Shown: positions 19,959 to 33,200 of the stretch, piece after piece | Numbering within the stretch: the first letter of the stretch is position 1 | How the letters are laid out: each line of letters opens with the position of its first letter | NCBI GenBank assembly: GCA_021234155.1 | Contig: JAJEKV010000074.1 | Coordinates: 5,887,931 to 5,951,930, forward strand | Direction: 5' to 3' | DNA from: Isoetes taiwanensis | Lineage: Eukaryota; Streptophyta; Lycopodiopsida; Isoetales; Isoetaceae | Length of the DNA stretch: 64,000 bases | The notes under the pieces: generated by a model | What the model was told of the DNA's origin: nothing | The model's input: the letters and a program-made list of their open reading frames with translations, nothing else | Database searches by the model: none | Made by a program: the position numbers and the translations under genes

Positions 19959-22900
19959 CTAGAAAGGGGCATGAATTCGGGGGTGGGAATCCTCGTTCTT
20001 CTTTTCGATCTTGAATATAGAGATGGGGGAGGCTCGGCTACTGTATTCCTTCGAGTGTTGTTCGTCTCTTTTCAGATTTGCTTGAGTCTGGATGCCAAAC
20101 ATTCGGCTGCTCCTATGAAAGCCTTCAGAAATCATGTTCTCCGGCGTGGCGTGGATCTCGGATGGAAGATTTGTGATCTCCATGTATAAGACAAGGTCCA
20201 ACCCGAACTTTCCGGCATTTGCATTTGGGGTTGCAAAAATGGATCGGCACTTGCGTTTTACGCATACTACGGAGTATGGTCATGAGTCTTTACCGAGAAT
20301 TACGCTTGCGAAATCTGAGATGGATCAGCTGAAGTTTTGGCCTTGGCAAGGAAGGTTACAAGACCAGAAATTGCATTACGGGCAGTCTTCCACGAACACG
20401 CATTGGGCATGTATATCGGTTGTTGGTGTTGTCAAAGTCTCATCCTCCGCCATTTGCGTCTGCGGATGGCGTGGGTCCCCAACGTTTGTCTGCTTTGCAA
20501 TTGCAGGTGGGTGTCCAATCGCATGTTCTTTGACTTGGTAGTCGAAATTCTTGTCTCCATCTTTGGGGAATTGATCTTGATCAGAGGTGGGCATCAAAGC
20601 TTGCTAGTGGACTTTCGGTTGTTTGGGGGTTGGTGCGGTCATCCTGCATCTGTTCTTGGAATTCCAATAATATCTTCTCGGGTAGCTGTTTGGTAGCCCT
20701 TGTCTCCCATGCCTTGGAATGTACATGTAAACATCCGCAGTCTGAGGGGTCCCACTCATCGGGGAGGGCGTTACGTTTCAGCTCCGGTTAATGCGGTGTG
20801 CAAGGAAGCATAATGTTGTAAGAACAATGTGCAAGGTCAAGTTCTTGTTGAGTTGTATAGTGTGCGAAGGGCGTGCCAAGTTCAGCTAGCCATAGCTCCA
20901 CTTCTTTACGTAGTAGAAGAGGCATGTATTACGAGGTAACGGTTTGCAGAAATTTTGTATCTTGGAGGTACTTGTTCTTCTTGGTCAAAGAACACTGCTG
21001 CGTGTATCTCCTTAAAAAGTTCTCGGTCGTTTATCGGATGAGCACGAGTAACATGTGCCGCGGTAGAAGTGGTGCATGACATAAGCCGGGGGCTATGGTT
21101 ACGAGAGTGAAATGGTCGAGATCACGCAGCTTTGTAGGATATCAAAATTGGCGAGAGCACAAAGTGTGCCTGGATTAGGTGAACGAACATCAAGGGCCAA
21201 TTTCGTTCGATATCATTTCTGATCGGGGGGACTTGTGGTATCACCCTTGTTTCTCGGCCGAATAAAAAGAAAAGTGTTTTTCCTTGCTTGCACATAGTCA
21301 TAGTAGCGGGCAACCCGGATAGTCGAGGGGGAATAGCGAAGCAAGGCGATAGGTTTGTTACCTTTTTCTTACTGCATCATCTGGCTATGCGCTTTCGGCT
21401 ATCGGAAAAGCGTATCTTGTAATGCAATGATATCTTGTTGCTCGAGAGGCGAGTGCCGTTCCAGTGACTTTGCGTGTGAGGTGTCGACTTGTCCGGAGAA
21501 GTTGGGAATCGAGGAGCTTGAAGTCGAGGTGGCTTGCAAGTCTGTTTTGAGTGCGGCTATTTCAAAACATCTGCGGCGTGTGTTCTTAGTGAGCTGGTCT
21601 AACTTGCCTTGGAGATGCGATGTGAGCATCGCAATACTGCAAGGTGGTTTTGAGAAAGTCGTGACCTTGGATTCAAGTATCAAGTTGGTACATGTCTGAA
21701 GTGTCTTTGTTCTCGGTCGAGTAGCATTATTCGTGGCGACCAGATTGTTGTAGCGTGTCTCAAGATCGGTGTACTTGGTGTACCGTTTTGTTTGAGGGAC
21801 TCCTTGAGTTCCTTGACAATTTCTTTGGGATTGATGAAGGGTTTTCTCGATGGATCATTAATTGATTGTGCAAGGCTTCTTCTCTGGCCTCCACGATCGA
21901 CCAAATCGATCTTGATGTTGTGACCCGGCTTGGAGTTGGTCCACGGACTCGTGTGGTGCCTGGTGGCTGCTATGAAGTTACGGTGATGATCGCGGAGGGC
22001 ATCAAGGCGGTGAGGGCAGCTTCCTTGTAGGTATCCCGCGGTGTGAGGAGGTGGATGGGATGGCTTTGATGCATCACCCTTGTTTATAGATCCTTGGTCA
22101 TTCTTTGTGAGTGTCCTTGTGAGTACTTTCGTGAGATCAATGGGAGTTTTGTTGTCTTCTTCTTTGTTGTTTTCTTTATTCTTTTGTTGAGTGCGAAAGT
22201 GGAATTGTTGCACAAGGTTAGCGGTGGTTGGTTATCAGAGAAGGAATAGGTTTAGAAATTGGAATTCTGAGGAGGTGGAGGCGGTGGTTGTGAAATTTTT
22301 TACATGCGGGTTGGCTGCGAGATTGATGGTCTTTGAGAAGGAGGAGAGTTTGGTTGAAGACCTTTCAAAGCATCAATAAAAGGTCGGGGATGTTGGCTTG
22401 GTGGAGAAGGGGCATGATGGCGTGGGGTCACGATGATTAATGAAAGCTGGAAGTGGGCTCCCATGGGGCATTCAGAGGAAAGAGTTAGGATTTTTAAGTG
22501 CGTCAAGTTCTGTTGAAATCTACGTCTGGGGAGTTGAGTCAATTGATTGTTTGAGTGGTGTTGGTGAGGATATAGTACAGGATGGTAGAAAACATCGTTA
22601 ATAGAGGTATTCTTCATGGAGTAACCCAAAATTTCCTCAAAGAAACTTGGTAAAGGCATCATGTTGCTTTGGAAAGGTGGACGACTTGGTTTGTGCGACA
22701 TTATAAGGAATAGAAGCAGAATTTGGAAATATCATATTTACCAGCGTCAAGGTAAAGACAAGGCATTGGCCCGGTTGGGTAGAAAGCCCGAGAGGCTATG
22801 GTTTGAGGGTTTAGGAGTATAGGGTTTCCATCGACTTGGGAGGCATATCCATCTTACGCCTTCACCGGGTTAGCCACAAATTGTTTGTAATTTGTTCTTG

Positions 22901-23075
22901 TTGGGAGCAGGAGTTCTGTTGCGCGAAAATGAAACAATCGGAACTCACCGAGGAGGTTATAGGTGATGCGGATGTGGGGCTGGTGCGGATGAAGAAAGCG
23001 AACTTGATATTTTTGGTGCGGCTGGATCCATTGTGCGGTCGCGTTGAGTGTTGAGTTCTTGGAGGTAGAAGCCAT
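19959..23075 (-). pseudogene. Extra coding-like region (ORF3) of the inner element, unknown function
   Basis: Between integrase and the 3' LTR lie about 3.1 kb whose minus strand keeps protein-like stretches broken by stops and frame changes. One begins MASTSKNSTLNATAQWIQP at 23075. A hydrophilic, Lys/Asp-rich part follows at 22213-21680 (SKPGHNIKIDLVDRGGQRR, NPKEIVKELKESLKQNG), and charged stretches at 20597-20376 and 20201-19959 reach almost to the polypurine tract. I see no signal peptide, membrane segment, RNase H or dUTPase motif. Extra 3' ORFs are known in some plant gypsy lineages (Athila, Tat/Ogre), but nothing here matches them by eye. It could also be captured host sequence. Length and strand agreement support coding origin; function unknown. 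Confidence 0.45.
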
Positions 23076-23479
23076 CTTGAAGGTCGAGGGGTTAGCGAGA
23101 TCTGAAAGTCCCGGAAGGGCGGAGTGGAGTATGAGTGAAAAGTGAGGTGGAAGTGGCGGTTGGGAAGGGTTTTTTTTTGGAGAGTCGTGGGAGACGCGTG
23201 TCCGAAAGATCGTGGCGATTGAGAATCTCAAAGAGCGATATGAGACCAAGATGCGTGAGAGTTCTGGCGGGAGAATAAAACTTTAATGGCGGGCCGGTAT
23301 TAGCTTATTTGGCGGTTGTCGAGAATATTAAAAAAGTCGAAAAGTGTGCAGGTACAAAAATATCAGTGGGGAATGATTACGGAATATCTGTGAGGTGACC
23401 TTTCGTGAACAGCTGCTAGGGTTGGTATTCGCCTATAAATTGGAAGTTGGGTTCGTCGAGAAGAACCAAAATTCGTGAA

Positions 23480-25020
23480 GATGGAGAACTCTGATAACAG
23501 CGGTCCGGTGAGCTTCCGCGACTGGATTACATGCAAGATGGACGACGTCGATCTGTGGCGTCTGAGGAATCGCCGGATCCCTATGGATCCTTGGTTGGAG
23601 GCACTGGCCGTCAACCCGGAGATAAACTCGATCGCCCGGGAGGTGATCGTTAAATTTGGAGTAGTCATGCTGTGGGGCTTCCGCATCCTCGAGTGGAGTG
23701 CCCCAGAGTAAAAGGCGATATAGCGACATGATAGGGGTTTTCCCAATTTTTGTTTAGTTTAGGACTTTTGGTTGAAAAATCCCCCGGCCAATTGTAGCCG
23801 GGCAATTTTGTACATAATAGAAAAGTGTTTCTCATAAATTTGTACAAGTGGTATCTTGTTGTAAATTTTGTTCTTGAGCTAAGGATCTTTGCGGGGTTTG
23901 AAATTTCTTGAGTGAAATCCATTGACTAATGTAGGAAATGGAGTGCCATCAATTCTTGTAATTGTAAAACTCGGGGATGTGGTATCTGGAAATTTTGTAT
24001 GGTCCCGACCATCGAGCTTGAGTTTGCGGGATGTTGTTGATATCTAAAGTCGTAAAGAAGAACTAAGTCGCCAATTTGAAAAGTTTTGTTTTGATGTGTT
24101 TGTCATGCCATTGTTTTGTAGTTGTTTGCCTTGTTGAAGTCTAAGAAAAGCATCTCTTGAAGTTCATCGGTTGTTCGGTTGATAAACTTCGTTCTTGCAA
24201 AGGCTGCTTGATGGATTATGTTACATTTGCTAGCTGAAATTTGAGTGAGGGTAAAATGAACTCAAAAGGCATAAAAACCTCTTGGCCATACACAAGTCGA
24301 AAAGGTGTTTGACCGGTTGCTACTTTGTATGTTGTATTGTAAGCCCATAAAGCGTAGGTAACTTATCTTGCCAATCTTTTCTTGTAGGATCACAAATCTT
24401 CTTGAGAATGTGGATAAGCACCTTGTTTGTGCTTTCAGCCAAACCATTACCCGCGGGGATAGTAAAGGCGTGCTTTTACGTGATGAATGTGCGGATAGTT
24501 AGTGAGTTCAGCAATAGTGTGATTGATGAAATGAACTCCACGATCACTAACTAATTCTAAGGGACATCAAATCGTGATGATGTTCTTGTAGAGAACCTTA
24601 AAATTTGTACTAGCGGCCGTGTTGTCGGGTAGAAACTGCGCTTCAGCCCATTTGGTTGCATAGTCCGTGAAGACTAGAATGTAAGCGTGCCCTAGTGTTG
24701 ATTGCGAGGTGGGTCCATGGGACCAACAAAATCCATACCCCATTTGGCAAGGGGGCGTGGCTATTGGCGTGGCGGCCAGGCGTCACGGGCGTGGGTCTAC
24801 CAAGCCTCGACAAACATCTGCGTGCGTGTGTATTTGTGAGCATCTTTGGCGTGGGCGGTAATACCCGGCAAGGAGGAGTTTCCTTGCTGTGTTGTCTCGC
24901 TGAAATGACCGCTGCCAAGTCGCCGTGGGCTTGTTTGACTAGATCGAGGGACCGTGAGGAAGAACACATCGTCGAACACATTGTCTTTGCCACATTTATA
25001 GAGATGGCCAGCAACCATCG
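23480..25020 (-). pseudogene. Integrase of the inner element
   Basis: The minus strand shows the DDE core: FTDYATKWAEA (first Asp, near 24665), LVSDRGVHF (second Asp, near 24544), and NGLAESTNK (Glu, near 24435) about 35 residues later, then WQDKLPTLYG. Upstream, 25018-24797 fits the decayed zinc-binding N-terminus; downstream, GDLVLLYDFRY (near 24050) and RWSGPYKI are the usual C-terminal integrase motif. One stop lies between the first and second Asp (ITI-stop-CPLELV), with several frameshifts. It catalysed insertion of the cDNA; now dead. Confidence 0.85.
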
Positions 25021-25190
25021 TATAATCGTGCCAGCGAAGGAATTGTTGTTTATGCAGAAGTTGTCTTTACGGAAGGCGTGGGGTCACGTGGCGGAGTGCT
25101 CCGTGAGAGAAAAGCGTTGATAGTCATTGGTACCAATGGCGTGGCGGTGACCGAGAGCGGTTGAGCATCAGGAAGGGCATCGTGAACTCC

Positions 25191-26680
25191 TTAGAGGATC
25201 ATCCGTGTGTATCGTGAAAGATAGTCGGGGACCCGTGTGGTGGCGTCCGGCTTGAATAATAATTCAAAAGGGGCAAACTCTTGCAATATCAATATCCATC
25301 GAGCAATTAGGCCCGTGGGGTTTGGCTTATTGATTAAATATAGAAGAGCTTGATGATCCACATAAAAGCGAATTTGACTACCAAGAAGATAGTGTCGGCG
25401 TTGTACACAAAGATAAGGCCAAGGGCTTCCCTTTAGGTGGCGAATAGTTGCTTCGGCGGGGATTGAGTTTTCTTTTTGGCGTATCGATGGGCTTGTCGAT
25501 TTGGTGCATACTCTTGAGCTAGAACAGCTCAATGCAAAGCTGAAACATCAACATGGACATGGAATGGTTTGTCCCATTGAGGTGGTACTAGCCGCGGGGC
25601 TTACGTGAGCTTGACTTTGAGTTCTTTAAAAGCTTGATTTGCATCGGATGTCAAGTCCATGTGTATGGATTTCCGGTCGGTTTGTGAATTGGATCGGCGG
25701 TCGGTGCCAATTACGGAATAAAAGGTGGCATAGAAGTTGACTTTGCCAAAGAAAGGAGCGTGTGTCCTTGATGTTGCCGGTGGATATGCTCGATGACCAC
25801 GGCTGATTTTTTGGTTGGGTCCGTTGTAATGCCGTGTCGACTCACGACATGTCCCAGTATTACGAGGTGACCGAAGGTGCACTTTTCGGATTGAGGCTAA
25901 TTCAGATTCATCACGGCGTTGAAAAACTAGTTCAAGTTTTACCAAATGGTCCATAGCGTGGGTGTAAGTGGAGAAGTCATCTGAAAGACTTGCGAGAAAG
26001 GGATGAACTTGCATGTACTCTTGAAAAAGCAGCAAGCATAATCGTTGAAATGTGGATGGTGAGTTTGACAATCAAAAGGAGCGACTTTGTAAGCAAAGGT
26101 ACCCCATGGAGTAGTGAAGGTAGTCTTTAGTTGATCTTCTTTCGAATGGATATTTGATTATAACTTAGGGAAGCCGTCCATGAAGGAGTACATCTAGGTG
26201 GCTGCTACATCTTCAACACTTGATCCGTGAAGGGGAGAGGAAATGATCCCTTTCAGGTGGCTTGATTGAGTTTTCTATAATCCACAAGCGAATTTTTTCC
26301 ATTATGTTTGAGGGCAATAACAATAGGACTTACCCATTAGAATGTTTGACCTCGTAGATAAGTCCGGCGTCCAAAAGCTTGTCAATTCGGCTTTAACCTT
26401 TTCCGCGGTAGTTTGGGTTAAGCGATGCTATCGTTAACTAGATGGGTCTAGCATCGGCGGCTTCAGTGGGAATCGAGTTGTCCCAATTCTTTCTTGATAC
26501 CTCGGAGGTCTTTGTAGCTCCAAGCAAAAGATGTGCTTGAAGCGTTTGAATAAGCGCAATGGCTTGCTCACGAATCTTTGGCGTGAAGTGGCGTGCCAAT
26601 CGGATTGGTTGATTTGTTCCAATATCAATTATGTCTACTGCGGGGAGTTTGAATGTGTGGAATGACTTGATCATCACGAG
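25191..26680 (-). pseudogene. Reverse transcriptase and RNase H of the inner element
   Basis: RNase H is clearest: FYVDHQALLYLINKPNP, RWILILQEFAPFELLFKP and RVPDYLSR (25400-25200) match the Ty3/gypsy form DHxALxYL...RVxDxLSR. RT fragments above it include RIDKLLDAGLIYEV (near 26370), a MEKIRLWIIEN stretch (usual form GKIRVCVDYR), and SPSTFQRLCLLLFQEYM (near 26060, the APATFQR helix). The palm YxDD catalytic box is not recognisable. Frames switch often and stops are frequent. Confidence 0.8.
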
Positions 26681-28380
26681 CGGTGTGGGCTGGCTCCGGA
26701 GTCGACAGGATGTTCATGTTGACCAATTTTGAAAAATAGTGGCGTGCCACTAGGAGTTGGTGTGGTGTCTTCTTGAGCGGGAGGGAGGGCTGGGGGGTAC
26801 CGTCTCCTCATGTGGAACCAATGTGGCGTTGTTACAAGGTGTCAAATAGGGTCAACCGGCGTTGCTATGCCTTTATCAATATCCATGTCTTCCCATGGTT
26901 GATTGTATTACGGGTAAGCCGTGAGTGGCAAACCCTTGGCTTGTAGCGATAGGTGTTGCAAACTTGTTGAGTCCTTTGTCGATTCAGCGTGATCTGAGAA
27001 ATGATCGCCCGTGGTGGATCCATCGTGTGATGAAGCTTGCCATGCGTGATAACAAGTTGATCGTGGCCCGATGGTGAATGCTTTTAGCTTGTCTCAAAAG
27101 AATAGATCCTACTAACATTTCATAATCTCAGGATCTTCTCTGCTCTCCAAACACCGAATTCCATGGTAAATTGTAGATCTCAATATTTGGTATTGGTTGT
27201 GTAACTCCTTGTGGTGGCGTGATATGGCCATTCGCAAGCTTGATGTCATAAAGGCAGTATGGAGCTCCCTTATGCCCAATTGTCGTCGAGATTATCGTAA
27301 TAAGATTATTACTTGGCGCCACCATCGATCGAACATGGTGAGCGAGCCTTTTATTGCGTGTGCATGCTGCGTGGGTGTTGATAATTGTGCATTAACGAGT
27401 ATCTGAGGTTTTGTAAAATGTGCTCGTAGTCTTTGGACATAGTTGTAGGATAGTCGTAAATTTTGAGAGAATTTTGATTTTAGCAAGTTCTTGTTGAAGT
27501 TCGGGGAGGGATTGCGGGTAGTTGTGGTGGATCCGTGGGTTGTTGTTGCTTTCGGCAATAGATGTCGCTACATTGTTGAGGGAGGTCGACTTCAGCGGCA
27601 ATGTTGAGTGGTGGTGTTGGGATGTCGTGGCATTGGTGGTGGTGGCTCGATCGTGTGGTAGCATTGCCGGACTTTAGTGCCTTACCTTACGCGCGTTCGA
27701 TGAGTTGAAGCGGACTTTCGAAGTTTAGGTTGAACATGAGGAAGTAGTTGATCAGATTGGGTGCAAAATGAGCAGATTTGGTTGATGGCTCGGCTGAGTG
27801 CGAGAATCGGCTGCAAAAACTTGGTGCGGGGGTGCTTATGGCGTGGGGAATGAGGAGAACCTCAATCGGTTGGAGGATTCAAAGGTGGTGTTGATTGCAT
27901 GGTAAATTTCTTCTTGGAGTTGATCATCCAATTGTTTTGAGTTGTTTCTTTGTTGGCGTGGTTGTTGTTGTGGTGGCCGTGGTGGCGTTTGAGCAGGCGT
28001 GGGCCTTGCCTTCCCTTGGCTTCCCATACTTGAAAAGGTGTAAGGCCTTGCTTGTCGTGGTTTGATTGGTGCGAGGAATTTGTATTTGAACTTGAGGAAG
28101 TTGAGGACAATCTTGGTGATGACCCCCATTAGTCCTGAGTTGAAACATTGGGACTTACTTGGATCAAAAGTGGAGCGAGGAGGTCCACGTTGTGGTTCTT
28201 GTTATTCTTTGGGGTTGTTGTTGTTGTGGTAGGCGTGCTTTGTGTGCGTGGTTGAGTTTGCGTGGGTACCTTACGCACTTGGTGAACAAGGCGATGTCGA
28301 TCTGGTTGGTGGTGGTTTGTACATTCTTGATTGGTGTGGTTACGCATGTTTGCGGCGTTTGCAATGGATCATGCTATCCC
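26681..28380 (-). other. Inner element, gag-pol linker and expected protease position
   Basis: This stretch lies where the aspartic protease should be. Open minus-strand pieces are rich in Gln, Pro, Thr and Asn (for example RPPQQQPRQQRNN near 27960). I could not find a clear D(S/T)G active site. Confidence 0.4.
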
Positions 28381-29520
28381 GCGAGTTACACTCATTCGCG
28401 AGATGTCACGATGCTTGGCAAATAGTACACCAAATGTTATTTCTTGGGGAAGCTGCCGTGGAAGCGTCGAATCTTGGCGATGGAGGTGTAGCCGAGAAAT
28501 GGGAATATCGTGGCTTGATCACAGCGTGAGAAAACAAAGCAGTGATTGACTAATTCAATGGCTTCTTGTAATGTCTTGAAACATAAATACTTCGATTCGA
28601 TAAATCGGATGTGAGGGTAAGCCTTGAAGAAACCACACTAGAATTTGGCTTTGGGTTGGAAATTCCTTCAACGTGTTGACTAAGATCTGCGATCGATGCG
28701 CAAAGTCTGGCGCGATTCTCACGGGGTTACTGGAGTGTGTTGAGGTCGTTCGGCGGTTGTTGATCATCGCCAAGGAAGTGCCGTAATGGGAAAAAAAGAG
28801 GTCTTCATGTGTATCAATCTTGTTTCCGGTGGCTTTTGTTTGCCATCAACCATTAGGTAGGGTGCTCCAGGGGTCGTCGAAAAAGATGTGGAATTTTAGT
28901 TTTGGATCCGGGGTGACCATTGAGATCTGCAAGTGACTCAAATTCATCCATGTGAACTGAGCACTCTGGTCTATGTGTTTACCTTTATCATTTCAAAGAG
29001 TGGATATTGGGTTTTAAAGCATGTGTAGGAATTAGCATGAATGGGTGTTTGCATTTGTGGAAAAGAAAAACGATGTAGGTGTTGGTTCTTTGCATAGGTG
29101 CGGCGGCATAGGTTGTGTGAGATTAGTAAAAAGAATCTTGGCGGTTGTAGTGGGAACAAAAGGTTGTGGCGAGGCATGAAGCGGCGTGTGGGGAACGATT
29201 AAAGAAGCGAGCGGTAGGGGAATTGACAAAAGGTGGAAGCGGTGTACGAAGTTCTAAAGAAAGATTACCAATGGAGAAAACATTTTCGCGGATGTTCGGG
29301 AGAAAGTGCGGTGGTTTGTCGGATCTTGAGTTGGGGATTCGGTGGAGTAAATTCAAAGGGCGTATTTGCGACCCTGCGCGATATATGGCGAGCGAGGGAG
29401 CGGAACAATGGCGACCTTCCCGGGGGAGGTCCGGTCCGGAAAAAGTTATGCGTGGTGTAGGTGGAGCAGTGCGCTCATTACGGAGAAGAGACAATCGAAC
29501 AGAGTGTATGTGGACATATT
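28381..29520 (-). pseudogene. Gag of the inner element, with nucleocapsid zinc knuckle
   Basis: 28429-28388 (minus) encodes a CX2CX4HX4C zinc knuckle: C-TI-C, four residues (the last one now a TGA stop in place of Arg), H, LANE, C. This is the nucleocapsid signature that binds the genomic RNA. The capsid part lies above it (28773-28555, with FPTQSQILVWFLQGLP) and on to about 29500 in broken frames. The order gag then RT then integrase on this strand fits Ty3/gypsy. Confidence 0.7.
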
Positions 29521-29648
29521 AGCGGGGCGTCGCGCGATTCATGGCGGCGGCGTCTTGACTCCATCTGGTGTTGAATATCGTCGGGGAGTAAAGAAGGGAT
29601 TGAACATGGTATCAATACGACTTCGAAGTGAGCCGACCGGGCGCCCGA

Positions 29649-30265
29649 TGTTTGGGAGTCCGGGCTCCGGGATCGCTGAGGGCCGGATCTACGTGAGATC
29701 CTTGAAGTCCGGCGGGGCAAATCTGAACACACTCTTGTCCCAGCGGGATTTTTGCTAACAGAGGAAAGAACAAAAAAAACTTCGGATAAAAGCGGCAATT
29801 GCAATACACAATGAAAACACACAAGACACTTGTGGAGAACCGCGGCAATCCATTGATCAAAACAAGTGTACAATGAAGGCTCAAAGAAGCGCCAGCGAGG
29901 CGACCCGGCATATCACGCTTTCTGTAGTGACACAAAAGAACACTACGAACCTTCAGAAGGAGCAAAAATGCTACAATATATAGGAACACGGGTGGCCCTC
30001 GAGGCCTGAATCGATCCTCATCATGACAAGCGTGCTCCACTACTTGGGCACTCGAAGCGGGAATCTGAGGCTGTCCGTGGCCGTGCTAACGGAGACAAGT
30101 AGTGGCCATAGTGGGTCCCTACCTTTGGGTCTTACGCTTCTTGGAGGGCTTTGACCCGCCCGTGGCTGCTTGTGGATCCCTCTTCTTGGACGCAGTGGCG
30201 GTGGGGCCACCGCCCTCATCGGCAAGTATAGACACAGTGTAATGCGCGGGACACGAGGGCTAACA
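29649..30265 (-). repeat. 5' LTR of the inner element (617 bp)
   Basis: Begins TGTTTGGGAG and ends GGGCTAACA on the plus strand; partner of 19321-19933. Identity is high, with scattered substitutions and many 1-2 bp indels. The conserved TATA box (minus) is at about 29975-29985. The sequence beside it (29627-29648, minus: GGGCGCCCGGTCGG) is where the PBS should be, but no tRNA match is convincing. Confidence 0.92.
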
Positions 30266-30270
30266 TCTTA

Positions 30271-33200
30271 GTTGACCAAGAACTTGCTGACCATAACCAT
30301 GAAGTAGTCTAACAGGCCTATAGGGGTGTGAAATAAACATTTCCACCATCGAACCCTTGAAAATGGGGGAAAAAATTTTCTCCTAGGTAGTGGGTGGGGA
30401 CTTAGGTTAAGTGTTAGACGAAGGTTTGAGTGGAGTCAAACGCACCTTCTAGTAAATTTGGAGTGAAAATCATGCATCGCATCAAATTTCACCTAAAATG
30501 GGTCGAAGAATCATGCTGTCGGAGACCGGTGAAAAATAAGCAAATTCATAGATTGCACTTGAACCATTAGAAAAATTCGAAATTCAAGTATAATATCAAT
30601 TAATATGGATTTAACATATATATTAATAATTAAATAAGCATTAAATATCTTGTAATTAATAAGGGGGCTAATAAATAGGGGGTAATTATGGTGGGGAGAA
30701 TATTCTCGGGGACCCTCCTCTTTAAATATCTCGACACCTCATTTTTCCCTCCAAACTTTCCTCTACCTTCTCTCTCTTGACCAGCCTATCCCACCTTTTT
30801 CTAGGCCAGGTTAAATATGGCTCGAACCAAACAAACCTATAGGAAGGCTGGCCCCTAGGCCCTACCCTCTCCATGGCCTTGGCGGCAGAGGCATGTGAAG
30901 AAGATACGAGCACCTGACCCAAAGGGGAAGAGGGGGCTTCCCCTACGGCCCGGCAGCGGTGCAGTGGTATCCGCGATCTAGAAACAGCCCGTCAGCGGCG
31001 GGAACACAAAGAACCGGCCGAATCTCGCCGCCGGAGACCCACGACCCCGAAGTGGAGGGCGGGAGGAGGAGCGAGGTCGGTGAGGGTGGATGAAGCGGGG
31101 GCCCAGCCATTTAAAGAAGAAAGATGATGGGAGAAGATTGTGGAGGTGGCCCTGAAGAGAGGGCATAAGGAGGAGGAGGAAGAGGAGCAGCGAGGAGGAG
31201 CTACTTGTGGGAAGAAGCGGGAGGAGACTGAAAGAGAAGAAAGCGGCGGTCCCAGCCAGAGGCAGATGCATTGATGAAGAGCCTCCGTGAGAGAGGAAGG
31301 AGCAGGTGGAAGGAGGAGGAGGAAGAGATGGAGGCAGGGGCAAGGCGGACCAGAGACCACCTTACCCGGTCGCCCAAAGCCACCTAAGGTGAAGTAAAGC
31401 GAGGAAAGGAGCGGGCCGCCGCCTTGAAGGAGGACACGTCTCTGAAGCCAGCCTCAAGGCATACAAGAATACCTTAAATGGGTGGACAAGGTATAATGAT
31501 TTAGTGCTGCCGGTGAGCGTCAGTACCGTGGAGGTGGAGGCGCCAAAGAACCGGCCAAACCACGCCCGCCACGGCAGAAAGCCGAAGAAGACCACCATGG
31601 GCCTAACTTCGGTACACTCCGTGTCTTAGGAGATTAGACACTTTCAGCGGTGCACTAATCTCCTTATTAGGAAGGCACCCGCCGGCGACTCATCGGGGAG
31701 GTGATCGGCGATTCGTCGCAGGCTTCTGGTGGCGTCGCTCACAACTTCGAATTTTGCAAGTAGCCCGGTAGAAACTCACCCGGTTGTTTGAGGGAGGAAC
31801 CTCTCGCGATCCATCAGCGAAGGGTGACCATGATGCTAAGGATATATATACTTGGCGTCGCATCCATAAAGGAATACCCTTGAGGATGCATTTTTTTAAA
31901 AAGTAATGTAATTATTAAAGTCTCCTATAAATATAAAATTTTGTTGTAAATTGACCTCAATTCTTGTATGAAATTATGTCTAAATAGCTCAAATTTCACT
32001 TTAATTTTGACCATTAAAATTGTATTGTTGAAGGAAAAATTAATTAGTTAGAAACCCTAGCTTAATTAGTTCAAAAACTGCCACTTGGCGAAAGCCGGGT
32101 CGGCGTCGCGAAAATGGGGTCTGCGCCCTCGACCCAGGGGGGCTACTTCTCATGACGCCACCCGATTCGGACATTTTGATCTAGAAATGTCAATTAAAGT
32201 AAGAAAAGTTGCTAGTTAGGGTAGAATCGTCTTTGAAAGTCATGTTAGGATGTTTAATTTTCCTAAAACCCTTGTAGAAAGTAAATTGACCGAAGCCGGT
32301 CGGCGTCGCGAAAAACCACCTGGCGTCCTCGGCGGAGGCCAATTCTCATGGCGCCACCGATTCGCTCAATCTTACCTAGATTGACCAATTCGACCCAACA
32401 AACTCTCATGTAGTGTTTCTTGCTTTGATTTGTCTAGAATTACCGTCATGGTAGCTCATTTAGACACCGGGGCCATAGATTTGGAGTCTTCCCCATCAAG
32501 AACCTTTGTGCCACGAGCAGAGGCACCCCTAGTCTATAAAGGGCCCTCATTTGTCATTTTCTCCCCATCAGGCTGCTCCTAGCTCTGTGGCGATTTTCTA
32601 ACCCCTTGCTCAAATCCGGTGAGCCATTTTTCATAGCCATCTACGCTCAAAAAGCCATCAAGCTTTGTTTAGGCGGTACAATGACTCTAATCACATCAGG
32701 TGAACTCCTTGAGCAAGCCTTTCATGTCTTGATCATCTCTTTGATCTTCATGCCACCTTAACGGAACCCCCTATTACGCGACATCATGTGTCAATATGAT
32801 CGGCAAATTCTGCCCTCGGAAGTTAGCTTGCCACTGGGGGAGGAAATGGGTTTCTCTAGATTCTCTTGCTCAAGCCATAGGTGGGGATCGGGGGGCAGAA
32901 CAAGCTTCTGGGATAGAACCCGAAACATGCCGGACTACATGACTGTAAGCATCATAGGCATAGGTATCTTCCAGACCAAAAGCGACCTTAGCATTGTTCA
33001 TGCGGTATAGGCGATTAACCAACCGGAGCCATCAATCCAACCCTTGGATTTGGCACCACTCGACACCGGCAACGCAGATAAGCAGGAGATCGAGACCTCG
33101 GCATCACGAACACTGGCTCCACATCCGGGAACACCTATGTTACCGTCGAACCGACTATGAAAGAGGAGGAAGGAGAACCCAAGTTGGGAGATGAGGGGGC

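Larger units (their letters stand above)
19321..30265 (-). mobile_element. Inner Ty3/gypsy LTR retrotransposon, nested, minus strand
   Basis: Two direct repeats (19321-19933 and 29649-30265) bound 9.7 kb whose gag-pol reads on the minus strand, so the right copy is the 5' LTR. TCTTG (19316-19320) and TCTTA (30266-30270) are the target copies. The outer element's sequence continues across the join. The PPT TAGGGGA (minus, 19934-19940) abuts the left LTR. Domains in order on the minus strand: gag with CCHC knuckle, RT, RNase H, integrase, then a long 3' region of unknown function. Multiple stops and frameshifts: immobile. Confidence 0.92.

Noticed and set aside
30978-31598. Minus-strand Pro/Ser/Leu-rich frames of 60-122 codons
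   Set aside because: They are the complement of a GGA-rich tract in the outer element's leader; low complexity and overlapping in all three frames.
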